A stretch of DNA of 64,000 nt, from positions 30,919,455 through 30,983,454 of the forward strand of contig CM074180.1 of NCBI GenBank assembly GCA_037179385.1. Direction: 5' to 3'. The DNA is from Holothuria scabra. Taxonomy: Eukaryota; Echinodermata; Holothuroidea; Aspidochirotida; Holothuriidae. How positions within the stretch are numbered: the stretch's first letter is position 1; every line of letters begins with the position of its first letter. A program made the position numbers and the translations under genes. Below the pieces are notes generated by a model, which was not told the DNA's origin, searched no databases, and was given only the letters and a program-made list of their open reading frames with translations. Shown one piece after another: positions 11,452 through 25,100 of this stretch.

Positions 11452-12646
11452 TTTTTGGTTCCTTGCGTTAGCAAAAGGAACCTATGTAGTCAGGTTGGCG
11501 TGTGTGTGTGTGTATGTGTGTGTGTGTGTCTGTCTGTGATGCCAGCTTGGGTATGCTGTAACTCAACAAGGGAAAGTTGGATTAAATTGAAACTTGGTAT
11601 ATAGAAGTGCCATAGTTTGAAGGTGTGCCCTATCATTTTTGGTGGAGGTCAAACGTCATTTGGGGTCACCAGAGGTCAAAAACTAAAAACCTCAATACAA
11701 TATTTCAAGGTACAGTAGGAAACTGGGATAGATGTCATACTTGGTGTGTGGATGTGTTATGGTGTAAGAATGAAATCTGATATGTTTGGTGAAGGTCAAG
11801 GGGTCATCTGGGGTCACCAGGGGTCAAACACTGAAAAACATTTTAACACAGTATTTTAAGGTAGAAAGGACAGATTTCAAATCAATCTGTGTTTGGTTAA
11901 AGTCAAAGGTCATCAAGGTCACTGGAGGTCAACCACTGAAAATGTTATTTAGAAAATCTTGCCAAAAGATAGGTTCAATAGAGTTTTTACCTTCACCTGG
12001 TTTTGCATGCTTACACACCCAAACACCTTAGAAATTTGGCCTTTATGTTCGTTTAGTAATGGTTCCTTCGGGTTGTACACAGATTTTCGATCATTCAAAG
12101 TTTTAAGAGGGCAATAACTGAAATCTGTAGATTTCAATGAGCACAGGTCACACTGCATTAAACTGGTCTCTCTGCCAGTGAAAGCAATGCATAATTCAGT
12201 ATGTCTCTTTAATACTGCTGTGCTCTGTGGGGTAACCTAATCCTCCTTCTATCACATCCCATTAATCACTTGCTTTCTGCTTAACTGCTGAATAAACCCT
12301 GTTTTCTGTGTAGAGATAGCAAACAGGACAAATGGTAGATTGTTTTAAAGTAATAGCAAGTTTTATTTGAGAGCAGGTGAAAATAACTTATGAGAGAAGT
12401 ACAGGGGTATTTTTCTCTCTCTGACCACATTGTGTTTATTAGTGATAATATCAAGTTTGATTACAAGCATAAATACATACAGAAATGAGGAAATGTTTTT
12501 GAATGATCACCAAGATTTGTACAAGTTGAATGTAAGTAAGGCCACAAATATTTAATCATTGATTTCATGTAATATTAGTACCAAAATATCCCTTGTGAAG
12601 ATGTTACAAACATGGAGTAGGAACCACAGTGCCGATTGGGCTCTTG
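11452..12646 (+). mobile_element. Helitron/HINE-like element, copy 3
   Basis: Near-twin of copy 1 (651-1921) along its length. Starts TTTTTGGTTCCTTGCG, has a (GT)n tract (11,500-11,531), AGGTCA-type repeats (11,640-11,930), the same unique middle, and a 3' hairpin GCCGATTGGGC before CTCTTG. The 3' subterminal repeat has decayed to GGAACC. Confidence 0.75.
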
Positions 12647-13089
12647 TTACCTTTTTTTGTCATTAATGCTTAGTGAACTTCTTTTGGTCCGTTACAGTCA
12701 GGTGGCCATGCATTATCCCGAGATAAACTTAATATGGTTATGGATAAATGCAATTAACGTAATAGGCTCCTCCATTTTACTTGGGTGTGCAGTTTTAATG
12801 TGGTTATTTATGTAAAAACAAAATTACCCTTCATTTTAAGACTTTTTAATGGAAATTTTGTTGTGTATGAATAAACAAGATTAAACAGCTCTGGACCTGT
12901 GTGACATTAGAACTCAAGGGTTTAATATCGCTGGATGTACTCATGCTGTGCAGTGGCGTTTCTCTTGTTGAACCTGGTCATGCTTCATACTGCAACAATA
13001 CACTTCCATTCTTGGTTTGTTTGATCAACATTTTTGTGTCATGCTCTGTTTTGTAAGATTTTAGACTCGTTCTATCTCTTTTCACACAG
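12647..13089. other. Intron sequence before the first visible phosphorylase exon
   Basis: No repeat or gene recognised. A T/C-rich run (TCTATCTCTTTTCACACAG) leads into the exon at 13090. Confidence 0.5.
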
Positions 13090-13168
13090 CTTGGCCTGAA
13101 CATTGAAGAACTGGAGGAGATGGAGGATGATGCTGGCCTGGGAAATGGAGGACTGGGGCGTTTAGCCG
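13090..13168 (+). CDS. PYG: Phosphorylase exon 1 of those visible
   Basis: Encodes [10 protein letters not shown] followed by the glycine-rich [11 protein letters not shown] loop at the active site (about residues 115-141). The acceptor is TTCACACAG and the donor G|GTAAGA, ending in phase 1. The alanine codon is completed by the next exon. Confidence 0.95.
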
Positions 13169-16100
13169 GTAAGACAGGAATTTTAAAGGCAGTGAATTCT
13201 TGTCCCAAACTAAAATTGTTTTAGCAGGCTACAAAAAGTCTCAACTGGAAGAGCTCTTTGATTGACAGCAAATTAAAAAAAAGTGCAAAGTGCTATTTTT
13301 CATATTACTCAACACTGGGTCTTGTATAAACCCATCCGTAAAGCAACAAGAGGAGAGTCATTCATCTAACTGGGCAATATTGACAGTTTGGCACAGGAAG
13401 AGTGAAAGTCACTCGGAAATAACTTGTAGTGATAAATGACTTTGCTCTAATAAAACTAAAATTTTGTCAGGATAGGCTTTAAACAATTGTGGGAGGAGGT
13501 AAGTAAGTAGGTTAGGGGGTTTTCCACAAGACCAATGGTCCGGGAGACAGGAAATCTGGGTGATTGAAATTGCATTGCAGCAAATGGGAGAAGCCAAAAC
13601 TTGTTTGGTGTGTGGTCATAAACTCATTAAGATTTGCGAGATAGAAGGCCTACCAAACCAAAAGGGAATTAAGGTCTACCAGATGGAAGTTTTGTGAAAC
13701 TGAAAGTATCTTAATATGGCCGTTGTTCAATGGGTTCATACCAATGAGCCTTTTTGGTTCAGGCTTTGTAATTGTATTAGGGCATTTTTTCAAATAAGTT
13801 GTTTAAAAAAGGGGTTAGTGTCAGTCCCCTTGGCAGCCTGTGCACACTTCCTCAGCTTAGCACCCCTAACTTTAGGGGAAAGGGTCAGTATTCTTGGAAT
13901 TACGAGAAAACACCGTCAAATTACCCAGATCATATGGTATTTTAACATCCTACTTTTGATTTTTTTGGAACCCTTTCATGCCATCTGATTTCAAAATTTC
14001 TTACACCAATCAATTTGTCTCATCAAGTAATTAAAAAAAATTTTTTTTTAGCTCATACCAGCAAAGCTTGTGATCATATGGTGTTGCTGATCCAATCTTT
14101 ACTTCATATTCAGTACCATGGACCTTAAATCGATACCTATAGTATTGCCCTTCAGTCTCACAGGCTTCCAGTCTTGCTGACCTTGAGGTGTGGCAGTCTT
14201 TTTTTGGGGGGGGGGGGACCAGTAAGTTAGGAGAAGTGGAACTGTCCAGAGTGAGATGTGGCCTTTAAACTGTGTGCTGTTGTTTCTGGATTTGTCATTT
14301 AGGTGTTGCAACTGTATAAATGTGCCATTTGAATTTAATGATGGCTTTGTGAAGAAAGGTTTAAAGTACCTTGTTTAGATCCAGCTGAACTACTGTGTTA
14401 GCTGAACATTGCTTCTGGTGACTGCCAGATTCACAAGAATTCGGAAGAAAAATTAACACAGAAGTTTGGTATGACAGCTGATGTAATTTAGGGAAAATTT
14501 GTTCAATAGTTGTTTGGGTTGTGTTATTGGAAAAACATGCAAGTACTGTGAAATGTTTTGGCTTGTTTTCCAGCAAAGCAGAAAAAAGTAAGTTTTTGTT
14601 AAGTGCCTCACCCACCCAAGTAGGGTGGGGCACATTAATAACCTTGACACACTTGACCCGCAAAACTTCCTGAAAGTCTCTTGTCCCCTTCCAGTGTTTG
14701 AGCTACAATATGAGGGTTTTGAGGGATAGTAACAACTCACTCTGGTTATTTCTTCTACACTGCACTCATATAACACTACAGCCACTGCTCAGAATTCTGC
14801 TGCTAGAATCCATAACTCAGACTGTAGTGATCAAGGTGGATGTAATAGTAGTTCTATTTGTGGTTGAGTTACGGGGAGCGTTGGATCAAGTTGCTGCTAA
14901 TGCACTGTAGTACAGACTAATGAGGCAGAACCATTTACTTTAAGGTATTGTCTGTTGCCAAAAATGAAAGGGATCTCCGTTCAAAGTTTACATTGGTTCA
15001 ATTAACATCATTGGTAAAGGAAGATTTTATACAACTTGATTCAAAGATGGTTGTAAACACCTATAATTTTTGGAGTTAGTTTTGAATAAAATAGAGGTCA
15101 AAGAGATCTGATTTCATCATTTGTTAAAACAGATAAATCATGCCAGACCAAATGAGACCGTCTGGTTTGATAGGAAAGACTTGGTAGCCTGCATGTGTTT
15201 ATTGTTCTGTGTAGTATTCCAGACAACTACTGGTACGGAACTTAAAAATAGCCAGGGCAGTGATATACTGTACCTACTGTATGGCAACTGTTCTGCATTT
15301 CAAAGTAGTCTGAGAATTTCTTACACAAGTGTCTTTAAAAAGAGCGTTAACACACAGTGTCTGCAAATACTGTGGTGAATAGTTAAATAAGACCAATATG
15401 TTGCCCTCATGTAACCAACACTAGGTGGCATCCAGAAGAGGCCTTCTTTTAGAAAGATGCTCTTTCACTTCAAATATGAACACCAAAGGAGGGTGAAAAT
15501 CAACCAGTTGAGTCTTAACCCATCTGTTTGATAAGCAGAATAGGACAAGGGAGACCACCTGTGTACCTCAGGTCCAGGTATGAGAGCACCCCTGTCTCTG
15601 TGCTATTAGTTTTCCATGGTATAGTGGCCAGTAAGCATGGATAACAGTGGTTAATGGAAGGAAGGTATCAAGGCTCACATGAGAGAATTCCACCCCTTGA
15701 ACCTTGGATATGTATACTTTGACCTTGATTTCTGAATCCAACAGTAATATGACCAATTTTTGGGGTTTACCCTACGACACTGGGCATCCACCTACAAAAG
15801 ATTCTTAAAGATAAATTTGTTTTTCCATGTATGATGTTACTAGAATCAAATTCAGTGGCTAAATTAGTTACCAAATGAATCCCAGACTATTGAAATCAGT
15901 TAAGATTTAGAAAAGTTATGCACAAAAATGAAATTCAAAAATGTGGGAATAAGTCTATTTTGGTCCTCACCTATACCTTCTATCACCATACCATAGGGTT
16001 CCCACAGTGTTATTAGTTTGCCGGGGAATAGAAGGTATTTATCATCCCTCACAGAGTCCCAAACCAGGGAGTTTTGTGAATTTCTTGACAAATCTGTCAA

Positions 16101-19100
16101 ATTACTTATATTACATGTTGCGATAAAAAACATATCACATGGGTACACTTTCTACTTTATGATCCCCAAAAGAAATTAACGAAAAACTTGTTAAAAGTTA
16201 CAAACCAGCATTATTTCGTGATATTTTGGCAGTGAGGTACACCCCTAGTCATTATTTGGGCTGTGAACACCTGATGGCAACCTAAGATCAGTTTGCTGTG
16301 TGTGGTTTTCTATGGTTAAAAAATCAGCCAAATCATGATGATATTGGCCAAGTCTTGAAGCCTTGTTTCAAGAGGATGAATTTTCTAATCATTGGATTTC
16401 CAATCTAGGGAGTGTTGGGGGTTTTGTCTCATATCACATGACAGTTATCCATTGCACTTTCTTGCCATTACCATGTATATGGACATGGCTGTTATGCAGA
16501 GTTTTCAACCTGGGAATGTATCCCAATGGTGGGATATTTTGGCAGTTTGTGGCCCTGTAGGACATGAGCTATGGTCTAGTCTAGAAGAAAAAAAGCCACG
16601 GTTTATGTTTAGGCCTACTTACTGTAATATAAAATGGAATTCACCTGTAGTATGGAATACTATATCCTATGATTAAATGTTATGTTTGAAAATGCCACCA
16701 AACTGCACTAAATGTGTTTTTATCCAAAATTTTGGATACATCAGAAGACCCTTTTTGAAATCCCTCCACCTGTCCCCCCCCCCCTCTCCCATTCAGCACT
16801 GCCCTTACACTTGGTATTGTAATTACATTTTTCCAAGATGGGCAGTGCTGAAAATTTGAAACCCTCTGCGGTAATGAATAACCTAACCCTCCAAAATAAT
16901 ACTAACAAGTTGTTACATTGTTTAATCAGATCTTTTACAACTCTCTGGTTGAGTCTCTAATTAGTTGAGAGAACAGTGACTGGTGGCAAGTATGCACAGT
17001 GTGATAGCATACATAATCTACCGTAAAGCCATTGTACTTTTTGATCTAGTTTATGAAGAGGTTGCTTTCTGTCATCATAACCTTATTTTATATTGCAAGT
17101 AATAAGAAACATTGTGGAATATCTGCTGTCACACTTAGACTTGTTAATCTGATTTATATTTTATAAATACTTCAGATCTTAATCTACAGTAGATAAATTT
17201 AAATGGTAAATATCATCAGTGTTATGCAGAATGAGATACTGTACATCATTTATTATGTTTAAGTGCATACACAAAAGTGATTTCAGTAAATGAAGTTTGT
17301 GCTTACATGAACAACTCTCTATGCTACTGTACAGTAGCTGTTTTTTTAGACTTGGTGAAACCCGACAGCACATACTGTACTGTGTTAGGATGATGAATAT
17401 GATACACATGCATTACATGTGCAGTTAACCACTGAATTAATGTGACAATATGACAAGTCTGGCATTATAATAGTGCATAATGTATGTATGGTATATGTGT
17501 GCCTCTGTGTGATGACTGATTTAGTAATGTCAAGTTGTAAATTTTGTGTCTGCAAGACTGAGCCAGTGATGTGTGAATTATTATGCTCTACACAGCAGTG
17601 CACTCTCAGTAATGGGAACTTGGTTAAATTGTAAAACATCATTGTAACAACATTGTCTGCCGAACTTCTTCAAAGTTATGATGGTCTCATGTGATGAGGC
17701 CCTTTGTAAATGATACCGTTGGAATCTTGTGGCCGTCTGACATTAATGTTCTAGTGTGTTCATATCATATTTGATTACACAACAAAGCATAATCATTCTT
17801 TATGATGGTATTTCCATGGTTGTGGTTCAACAAAATATGTTTCAGTCTATCTTTTATAGTAAACAGGCTTTATAGTTCCATGTAAAAGTTCTAGTCTATT
17901 CCATTCCTCTCCTTACCTCTCATTTGCTCTATTTCCCATATTGCCTTCAATGCAGTAGACAAAGAACTTGGATTAAAAAAACCTTGAAACTTAAGTGCTA
18001 TCTAGAATAAATCTGGAAAAAATCTGTAAGGAATTGCAAGCTTGTTGAAAGTCAAAAAGGCAGAGAGAGAATGACATGATCAAGATGGAAGCCTCCCAGG
18101 ATAGGACAGGGGTGCCCTCTGTTCTAAGAAGTCTTTGCTTGTGGAATTGCAGGCAGTCAAGGAAGTACATATTTCAATATTCCAGTTCAGTGTTATGGCA
18201 AAACCTGGGGTGCTCTCCCAATCTTTGTGTCCTGTCCTTGCACCTTGCATTATATGAAATCCTCGAGCCTGTATTATTAAAGAAGCCTTTTAATAATTGC
18301 CAGCAAAAATTGGCACAAAAGGGCATGGTGCCATGGGTGTTATTTTGTGGGGAAGGGATTAGAGTGCTACCTTCTGCTGTGCTAAGTTTGTTGGGTTTTA
18401 ATTGCAGGCAATTTAGGGATATAAATAAAGTTACCGTGTCAGCTTGTTTTGAATTGCCTTTCCTTCTACATCTGTTACTGTGAATTATGCTTTCAAAGGT
18501 ACTGCACAGTTAAAAAAATAGTTCAGTTTTCCCAATGGTGCACATTTCCTTAAGAGCTGTGACAGTAACCCATATACTCAGATATACAATACTGCTGTGA
18601 ATGTACTACTTGGTTTTTTTTTCTTGGAAATAAGCAGTTGAATGTCCAAGTCAGTAAAGTGCATAGATGTGATACTTTTGGGGACATCCCTACGTTCCAC
18701 CATCTCTATTTTCTGACAATAATGTACTTTGGTCTTTGGTACCATAGTACAAAGTGTACTATGGCGCCGACAAAATTGACCTTTGGTGCAGACAATAATG
18801 TACTTTGGCACTGTTAAATGTACTTTGGCACCAACAAAGTTTGCTTTGGCTCCATTTTGTCAGAACATAGAGATGTCAGAACATAGAGATGTCAAAACAT
18901 AGAGATGTCAGAACATAGAGATGTCAGAACATACAGATGTCGGAACATGGAGATGTCGGAACATGGAGATGTAACCTGTACTTTTATATCTCTAGACACA
19001 GATCACATTCACACTTATACCCACTGCTCACCTCCAAAACAGTAAAACAGTAAAGGAGGAATGTTATAAGTAATTTTAAAGGATTCACCTTTTTAAACGT

Positions 19101-22100
19101 AAAGACAGGGTATTTTTATGCTGACTGCATGATTTTACCCAGGAGAGATGGTACAGTACACTCTCTCTCCAAACTCTTTCGTTTTTATTTATTTTCAGCA
19201 TGCTTTCTTGATTCTATGGCTACTTTGGGCCTGGCTGCCTATGGTTATGGTCTCCGCTACGATTATGGGATATTTAGCCAGAAGATAAAAGATGGAAAAC
19301 AGGTATGCATTTAATTGTTGCCATGGATACTACTGCTAGTGATACTTTAACATCTTTATTTAATGCAGCATTTTCCAAGTCTGGTTTTATTTCTTAAAAA
19401 CCCTTTTCATTTCTCAAGTTGCAATGCCAGACAGTATTCTTAAGTGATTTTAAATTACAGTTGCTGCTGAAGTGATTCTGAGAAGCAGGGCTTTGAAATT
19501 TACCAGTTCAAAGTTGGAAAGATGTGAAAAAAATGAGTATACATAGGGCAAACTGGTTTGACTGGAGTTCTTTGCTTGTGATAACAACTCTGTGAGAGCT
19601 GGTTCTGGAATGATCAAAAACAGATTTACCGCTTTCAAAATTATTCATTGAAATATGTGTAAAAAGAATTGCAGAATGAATAATCTGAAGAGAAATGCCA
19701 GAAATATTAGTAAGAGAGCTAGTTTATAAGACTATTTATTAAAGCACTTTATTCCAGTTTACTGTATGATTAGCATGTATTATTTTCTAGTAGACAGAAG
19801 CCAAATAAATTTGAGTTTCTTCTTCATATTTTCAGGTGGAAGAACCAGATGATTGGCTAAGGTTCGGTAATCCTTGGGAGAAAGCCAGGCCTGAATATAT
19901 GATTCCTGTTAACTTCTATGGTAACACTGAGAGGAGAGATGGGAAGACCCACTGGGTAAATACTCAGGTAAATACAGAGTCTATTTTGCTCCTTCCTACC
20001 TCCTATTGACCTATGTATATCGTTATTGCCCCCAATAACCGTCTGGCAAGAAACCTTATAACACCATGGTAACCCCTACCTAATGAGGGCGTGCTATACC
20101 CTAGCTACTTCCCTCTTCGTTTTTGCCTAATCGTGTTTACACGTGTGGAAAAATCGCCTGGTAAAATTCCGCAATTTTTTTATGTACAATCTTCGTTAAT
20201 ACTCAGGTAAATACAGAATCTGTTACTGTCATTCGTGGTGTTAATTGGCTTATTGTAAAATGAAGTCCAATCTTTTTCACTGCATAAAATATGTTTCTTT
20301 GGGCTGAAAAATCATGAGTTCCAGCTTTAATTTACTTCTTCTGTAGCACTTACATTGCAAAATATTTTTACTGGAAAATGCATGCCTTCTACATTTAGAG
20401 CAATTTCTTGTCAAAGGTGTTCATATTCACTATTGTGAAAAAAATGTCTTAAATATTGTTGTAATTTCTTTGCGCCCCCATTTTTTTGTTATGTCCATTA
20501 TTCATATAAAGGGTGGAATTATTTCCCGTGTTTTTTAAGTGTCATGGATGCAAATTGATCTTTTCTGCAGTGTGCAAAGGAGTGAGAGATACTGTACATC
20601 CAAACCTCTCCTACTCTCATCAGGGGTGCAAATACGTGTGTATTTCATAGAAAGTTTGAACAGGCCATATGGGTTTATAGGCCCATGTGTACAAACTGAA
20701 GGGAACATTTCTCTCCAGTTGCCAAACTTTCCTCCAAATAACCAAATTTCAGGAAAAGGAGCTTTCCAGCTTTACAACCTATTTCACCCATGTATCTTAT
20801 ATCATGTATTACAAAAAAAAAATCTTACTTATCACAGAATGAAACACATTTTTCGAACAGTACTCTAAATATAGATGGAATTGCTGTCATGGATACAGAA
20901 GACAGTCATATTCAAACTATTGTGAAACTAGTCTTTCTTTTATTTTTTTAGGTTGTGTTTGCCATGCCCTATGATAGCCCTGTCCCAGGTTACAAGAATA
21001 ACACAGTGAATACCATGCGTCTATGGTCTGCCAAGTCTCCAAATAGCTTTAATCTAACATTCTGTAAGTCTTCCAGACACTGTCTGATTTTACCTTGGCT
21101 AATGCAGTTCTGCCTCAAGGTTTTTTGCAAAAATTGGAATATGATTTGATCATTGTCGTTTTCTGTGTTCAAACAGTGTAAACTCAGTATTATTGACTGT
21201 TGAAAGCCTCTACTCATTGATCTGTGAATTTGTTTGAGCTTATTGTAGTTCATGTGTGATTTGAAATAAATAAGAAACACACAGATTAATTATTTAAATA
21301 GTTGTAAGAATTAAAAAACATAGGGACTGTTCTTCATTGATTATTCTTCCCCTGAAAACATCTTCTCTGGAAAATCATCACGCTATCAAAAACATTTAGT
21401 TTTAAGCATGCTGTTGTTAGCTGGAATTGATTTGTGCACAAGAGAGATGGGATAGCTTGAATTCACATTGCTTTGTATAGAACTGCAAAAGTAGATAAGT
21501 GTGGCATGTTGCAAATATTTGTATGGCAAAATCCAAAGTTAGGAACTTAAAGTAAACTTTTCGTTTACACTTTCATTCCATTGTTGTGTTTGGTTCTGGG
21601 CGCTATGAGAAGTTTGAAATAAATTTTATTTACAAGAGTTAACTTTCAGACAATGAAGTTTGTCATTATGGCTTCACATGGATGACTATTGTGACCAGTA
21701 CTTTTCATTTCTATATTTTCATTCCTATTTTCTTGGCAAGGGATTGCTATGAGTTAAAACAGAAATTCAACTTTCAGTATGATCTATTAAGGGCATCAAG
21801 AATTTGAAGGGTAAAATTCATGTATGTCTAACATTTTTTTTTTTTGTAAGTGCTGCTGTTACATCTGATTTATACAAATTTGTGAAGTGATCCAGGTGTA
21901 GATTTAATTACATGACAATAATTAATCATCCAAACCTTCCTTAGGGCAGACTCACTTATCTAACTGGCAGTTATGGCCATGTCACTATGTATTTCTTTTG
22001 CCCACCTGCCCATACTGGCCAGTTAGATAAATGACTGTCCCCTTAGCAAAATCAGCAAATTTTTGCAAATCTTCTCTAGCAACCTTACAAGTACTTTTGA

Positions 22101-25100
22101 AAGTGTTCTTGAACCTAGCGTTAGAACAAAAAGGAAAGCAAGGAGTTATTCTCCTGCAATAGTATCAAAGGAGTAACGAAATTAATGAAAAGAGCCTTTT
22201 CAGGATGAATATGAAGGGTTATGCTTATTAAGATTTGAGGTAATGCATTTTCCCTTCAAGGTTATATATAGATGTAAGATTTCAGAAAAATTCCTGATAT
22301 AAGGAAGTTGGGATCTTGAGCCAAATTCCCAGGAAATCCATGTTCCTGGGCAAAAAACAATCCAGTGAGCCACAACTGGAATAAAAAAGAGTGGGACTTG
22401 CCAAACTTCAACTAATTGGTTAGAAACTGGGCAGTAAAACCTCTTCTTACTAACTGACTGTAAAATATTTTTGCTATAGAATATTTTACTGGGACATCCA
22501 GCTGTAGGAAAGATCAGATGAGGCCTATCATTGTGCTTTGTAGTATTCAAGACTTAATCTGTGTCATCTTTGATTTCTGTAGTCAATGATGGAGACTATG
22601 TAGAAGCTGTTCTTGACAGGAACCATGCTGAGAATATATCTCGAGTGCTGTATCCAAATGATAATGTGAGTCTGTACTGTTTACATTAATGTTTCAATGA
22701 CTTTTATTATTGATGGCATAAGGGTTGTGTTACATAGCCAGTAGTAGACATAGCCCCAATGAGGTTGTTACTGTACCTCCAATAGGCAGAAATGCTTTTA
22801 TGTTTTCTTTCTACACTGTCTTGTGTTTTGTATATACTGTCGACATAAATTCATTTTCTGTGTTTATTCTTTTCAAAAAGACAAAAAGCAGTAATCTCTA
22901 TATTCATTTGAATCTTTTTCACATTGCCAGTTCTCCTATGAGCTTAATTGTTGATATTCATTAGATATACAAATTTCCTCATCCCTGACATTTACAATTT
23001 TTCCTACTAAATTATACTCCCCTCAAAAATGCTGTTAGCCCATCTCCCAATTTTGTGGTTGCAGTAGGGTGTTGTGATCCCATGGTAAAAGACTATCCAT
23101 TCATCAGTCTGTCCAGTAGCCCATGGCCACTTTTTGTTTTGAAGAATATCCAGATTAAAATGCATCCATTAGTATTCATTACTCTTCCTCCTTCATTCCC
23201 TCAAAGGAGTCTATATTATAACCCTTAAAGGGGAGGGTTACCATGATGCTGGGAAAATGGGAAACTTTGGAATTTTGTTGGGGCCTTGAAAATCCTTAAA
23301 GATTGGTTGTTTGTCTTGGAAGAATTGTTATATGGTCTTGCAAATGGAAACCTTATTCTTTTAGTACTTGCAACTGTGTTTAGTATGAGTCTGTGCAGGG
23401 TAAACATGAAAAGTGAAGGCCATTTCAACTGAAATTATTAGCTAACCCTCAAAGTGTGGGTAGAGCTTGTGTGGTACTCTGGGGTAAAATGCCTGTCTCT
23501 CTCTTCCAAAGGTTTTGCTGTTTTCAAATGGATTTAGATGTGGATATAGTATGTACAAGAGGATGATTATAGCCATGGCAAAGGATGTTATGATTTTGCA
23601 GCAGATTGGTTGAGGGGCTAGTTCAGTGTTGATATTGTAAAAAAGTGCTTCAGCTGGCAACTGCATCATCAAGTGGTTAGAGCATCAGACTTGCAGTTGG
23701 GAGGTTGGAAGTTCATGTCCTGGCCATGTTATACCAAAGACTTTCAAAGCGGAACCTACTGCCATTGTACTTGGTGCTCAGCATAAGCAATGGAGTAGAA
23801 AAAACAAACCAGTGAGTCACAACTGGAAAAGAGGTTGTGACTGTGGCTGGACTTGAACCAATTGGTCAGAAACTGGACCGTAAAACTCCATCTAACCTTA
23901 CCTAACCTTTTACATTCAGTTACCCTCCATTTCATTGTTTCCAGTGTAGTGCTGCTATGTTGGTGTAAATATCTTGGGGGAGTGTGTTTGTTTGCATAAG
24001 TGGATGTGTTCATTTGTGCTCAGATGTTGAGGCCAGTTTCCTATTGAAAAGCATGGAGCTAATACTGTATCTGGGACTCTCATGCTGAAAGCAACCTGAT
24101 TCTACAGCAATGCAGTATCTGTTACACATCTGTTTGCTGTGTGAGGACATTGCATACTGATGCCATGGTTTACTCAGGAAGTTCCTTTATTTGGTTCATC
24201 ATCTCTTGTTTTCATGTGTAATTGAAGCTGAAGTCTTGAAGAATGCTTATGATGTTTACATTTATTCACTGAAAGCCTATTGTGAATTCAGGAATTAATT
24301 GCTGGCAATAATTTGTGTGTAAAGAGGAAGTACAGTCACTCCAACTTGAATCAGGATTGTAGACTGTTCTATTTCATGATTTTTTTTCCTCAAGTTGTGA
24401 AATCAAATTTACTAGGAGGAACTGCTTGGTTTACATGTAAGCCTCAAAATATTATGACAGATACTTTGATAAGTAAGATAAGAAGAAAATTGTGAGATTT
24501 AGCTGTTACTTTGATAATTTTGGGGTGACTGTTCTTGTCCTGTACCAAACAACACCACCTACATCAAAAGTGCAACACTGTTCACTGCAACAATCCTGGA
24601 CAAAATTATTGGGGCACTTCTTGACCTGTCACATATTTTCAGCATGTTTCCACCGTCACCCCTTGTTCAATGTTGAGAAAAAGAAGAGTACACATTTTGC
24701 TAAAGTGCTTAATTTTTATTCACACTCAAAACCAACATTGAGATGAGGCATGGGGGATTTGTCCCAAATATTTTTGTCCCAAGTATTGTAGGTGCAAAGT
24801 GTTACATCATGTTTAGGACAAAGTGAGTTGGAAGGTATATTTATAAAGTGTAGACCATCACTGTGTTAAAGATAAATAAAAAACTGGGAAGGGTTGAGCA
24901 ACAGCAGCAATTGCTACTCGGGTTTATATTTCAGGGTTAATGTTTTCATTTTAGTCTTCAAAACGTCCAGGAAAAGTCAAGTCGTGAATTTCATTTTCTT
25001 ATTAGAAAAGTGTGGGAACTCTCTGTTACTGTAACAGTTATTGTGTTTTCTTACATGGTCAAATGGTCAGGTGGTAAGATCATCCAACTTGCAGTCAGAG

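Larger units (their letters stand above)
13169..19198 (+). other. 6-kb phosphorylase intron with repeat fragments
   Basis: Holds decayed pieces of the CTCTCACCCC MITE family (13,215-13,540; 14,150-14,268), G and C homopolymers (14,206-14,217; near 16,776), a perfect 13-bp inverted repeat (16,792-16,852) and a 16-bp tandem array (18,861-18,972). The rest, 14,300-16,750 and 16,900-18,700, shows no gene. Confidence 0.6.

Noticed and set aside
651..12646. A 1.2-kb segmental duplication between 651-1921 and 11452-12646
   Set aside because: Both copies begin and end at the same subterminal repeat and hairpin as two other elements, so transposition explains them better.
18076..18483. A 135-codon open frame in the first visible phosphorylase intron
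   Set aside because: No homology recognised, no matching splice sites; the phosphorylase exons on either side join in frame without it.
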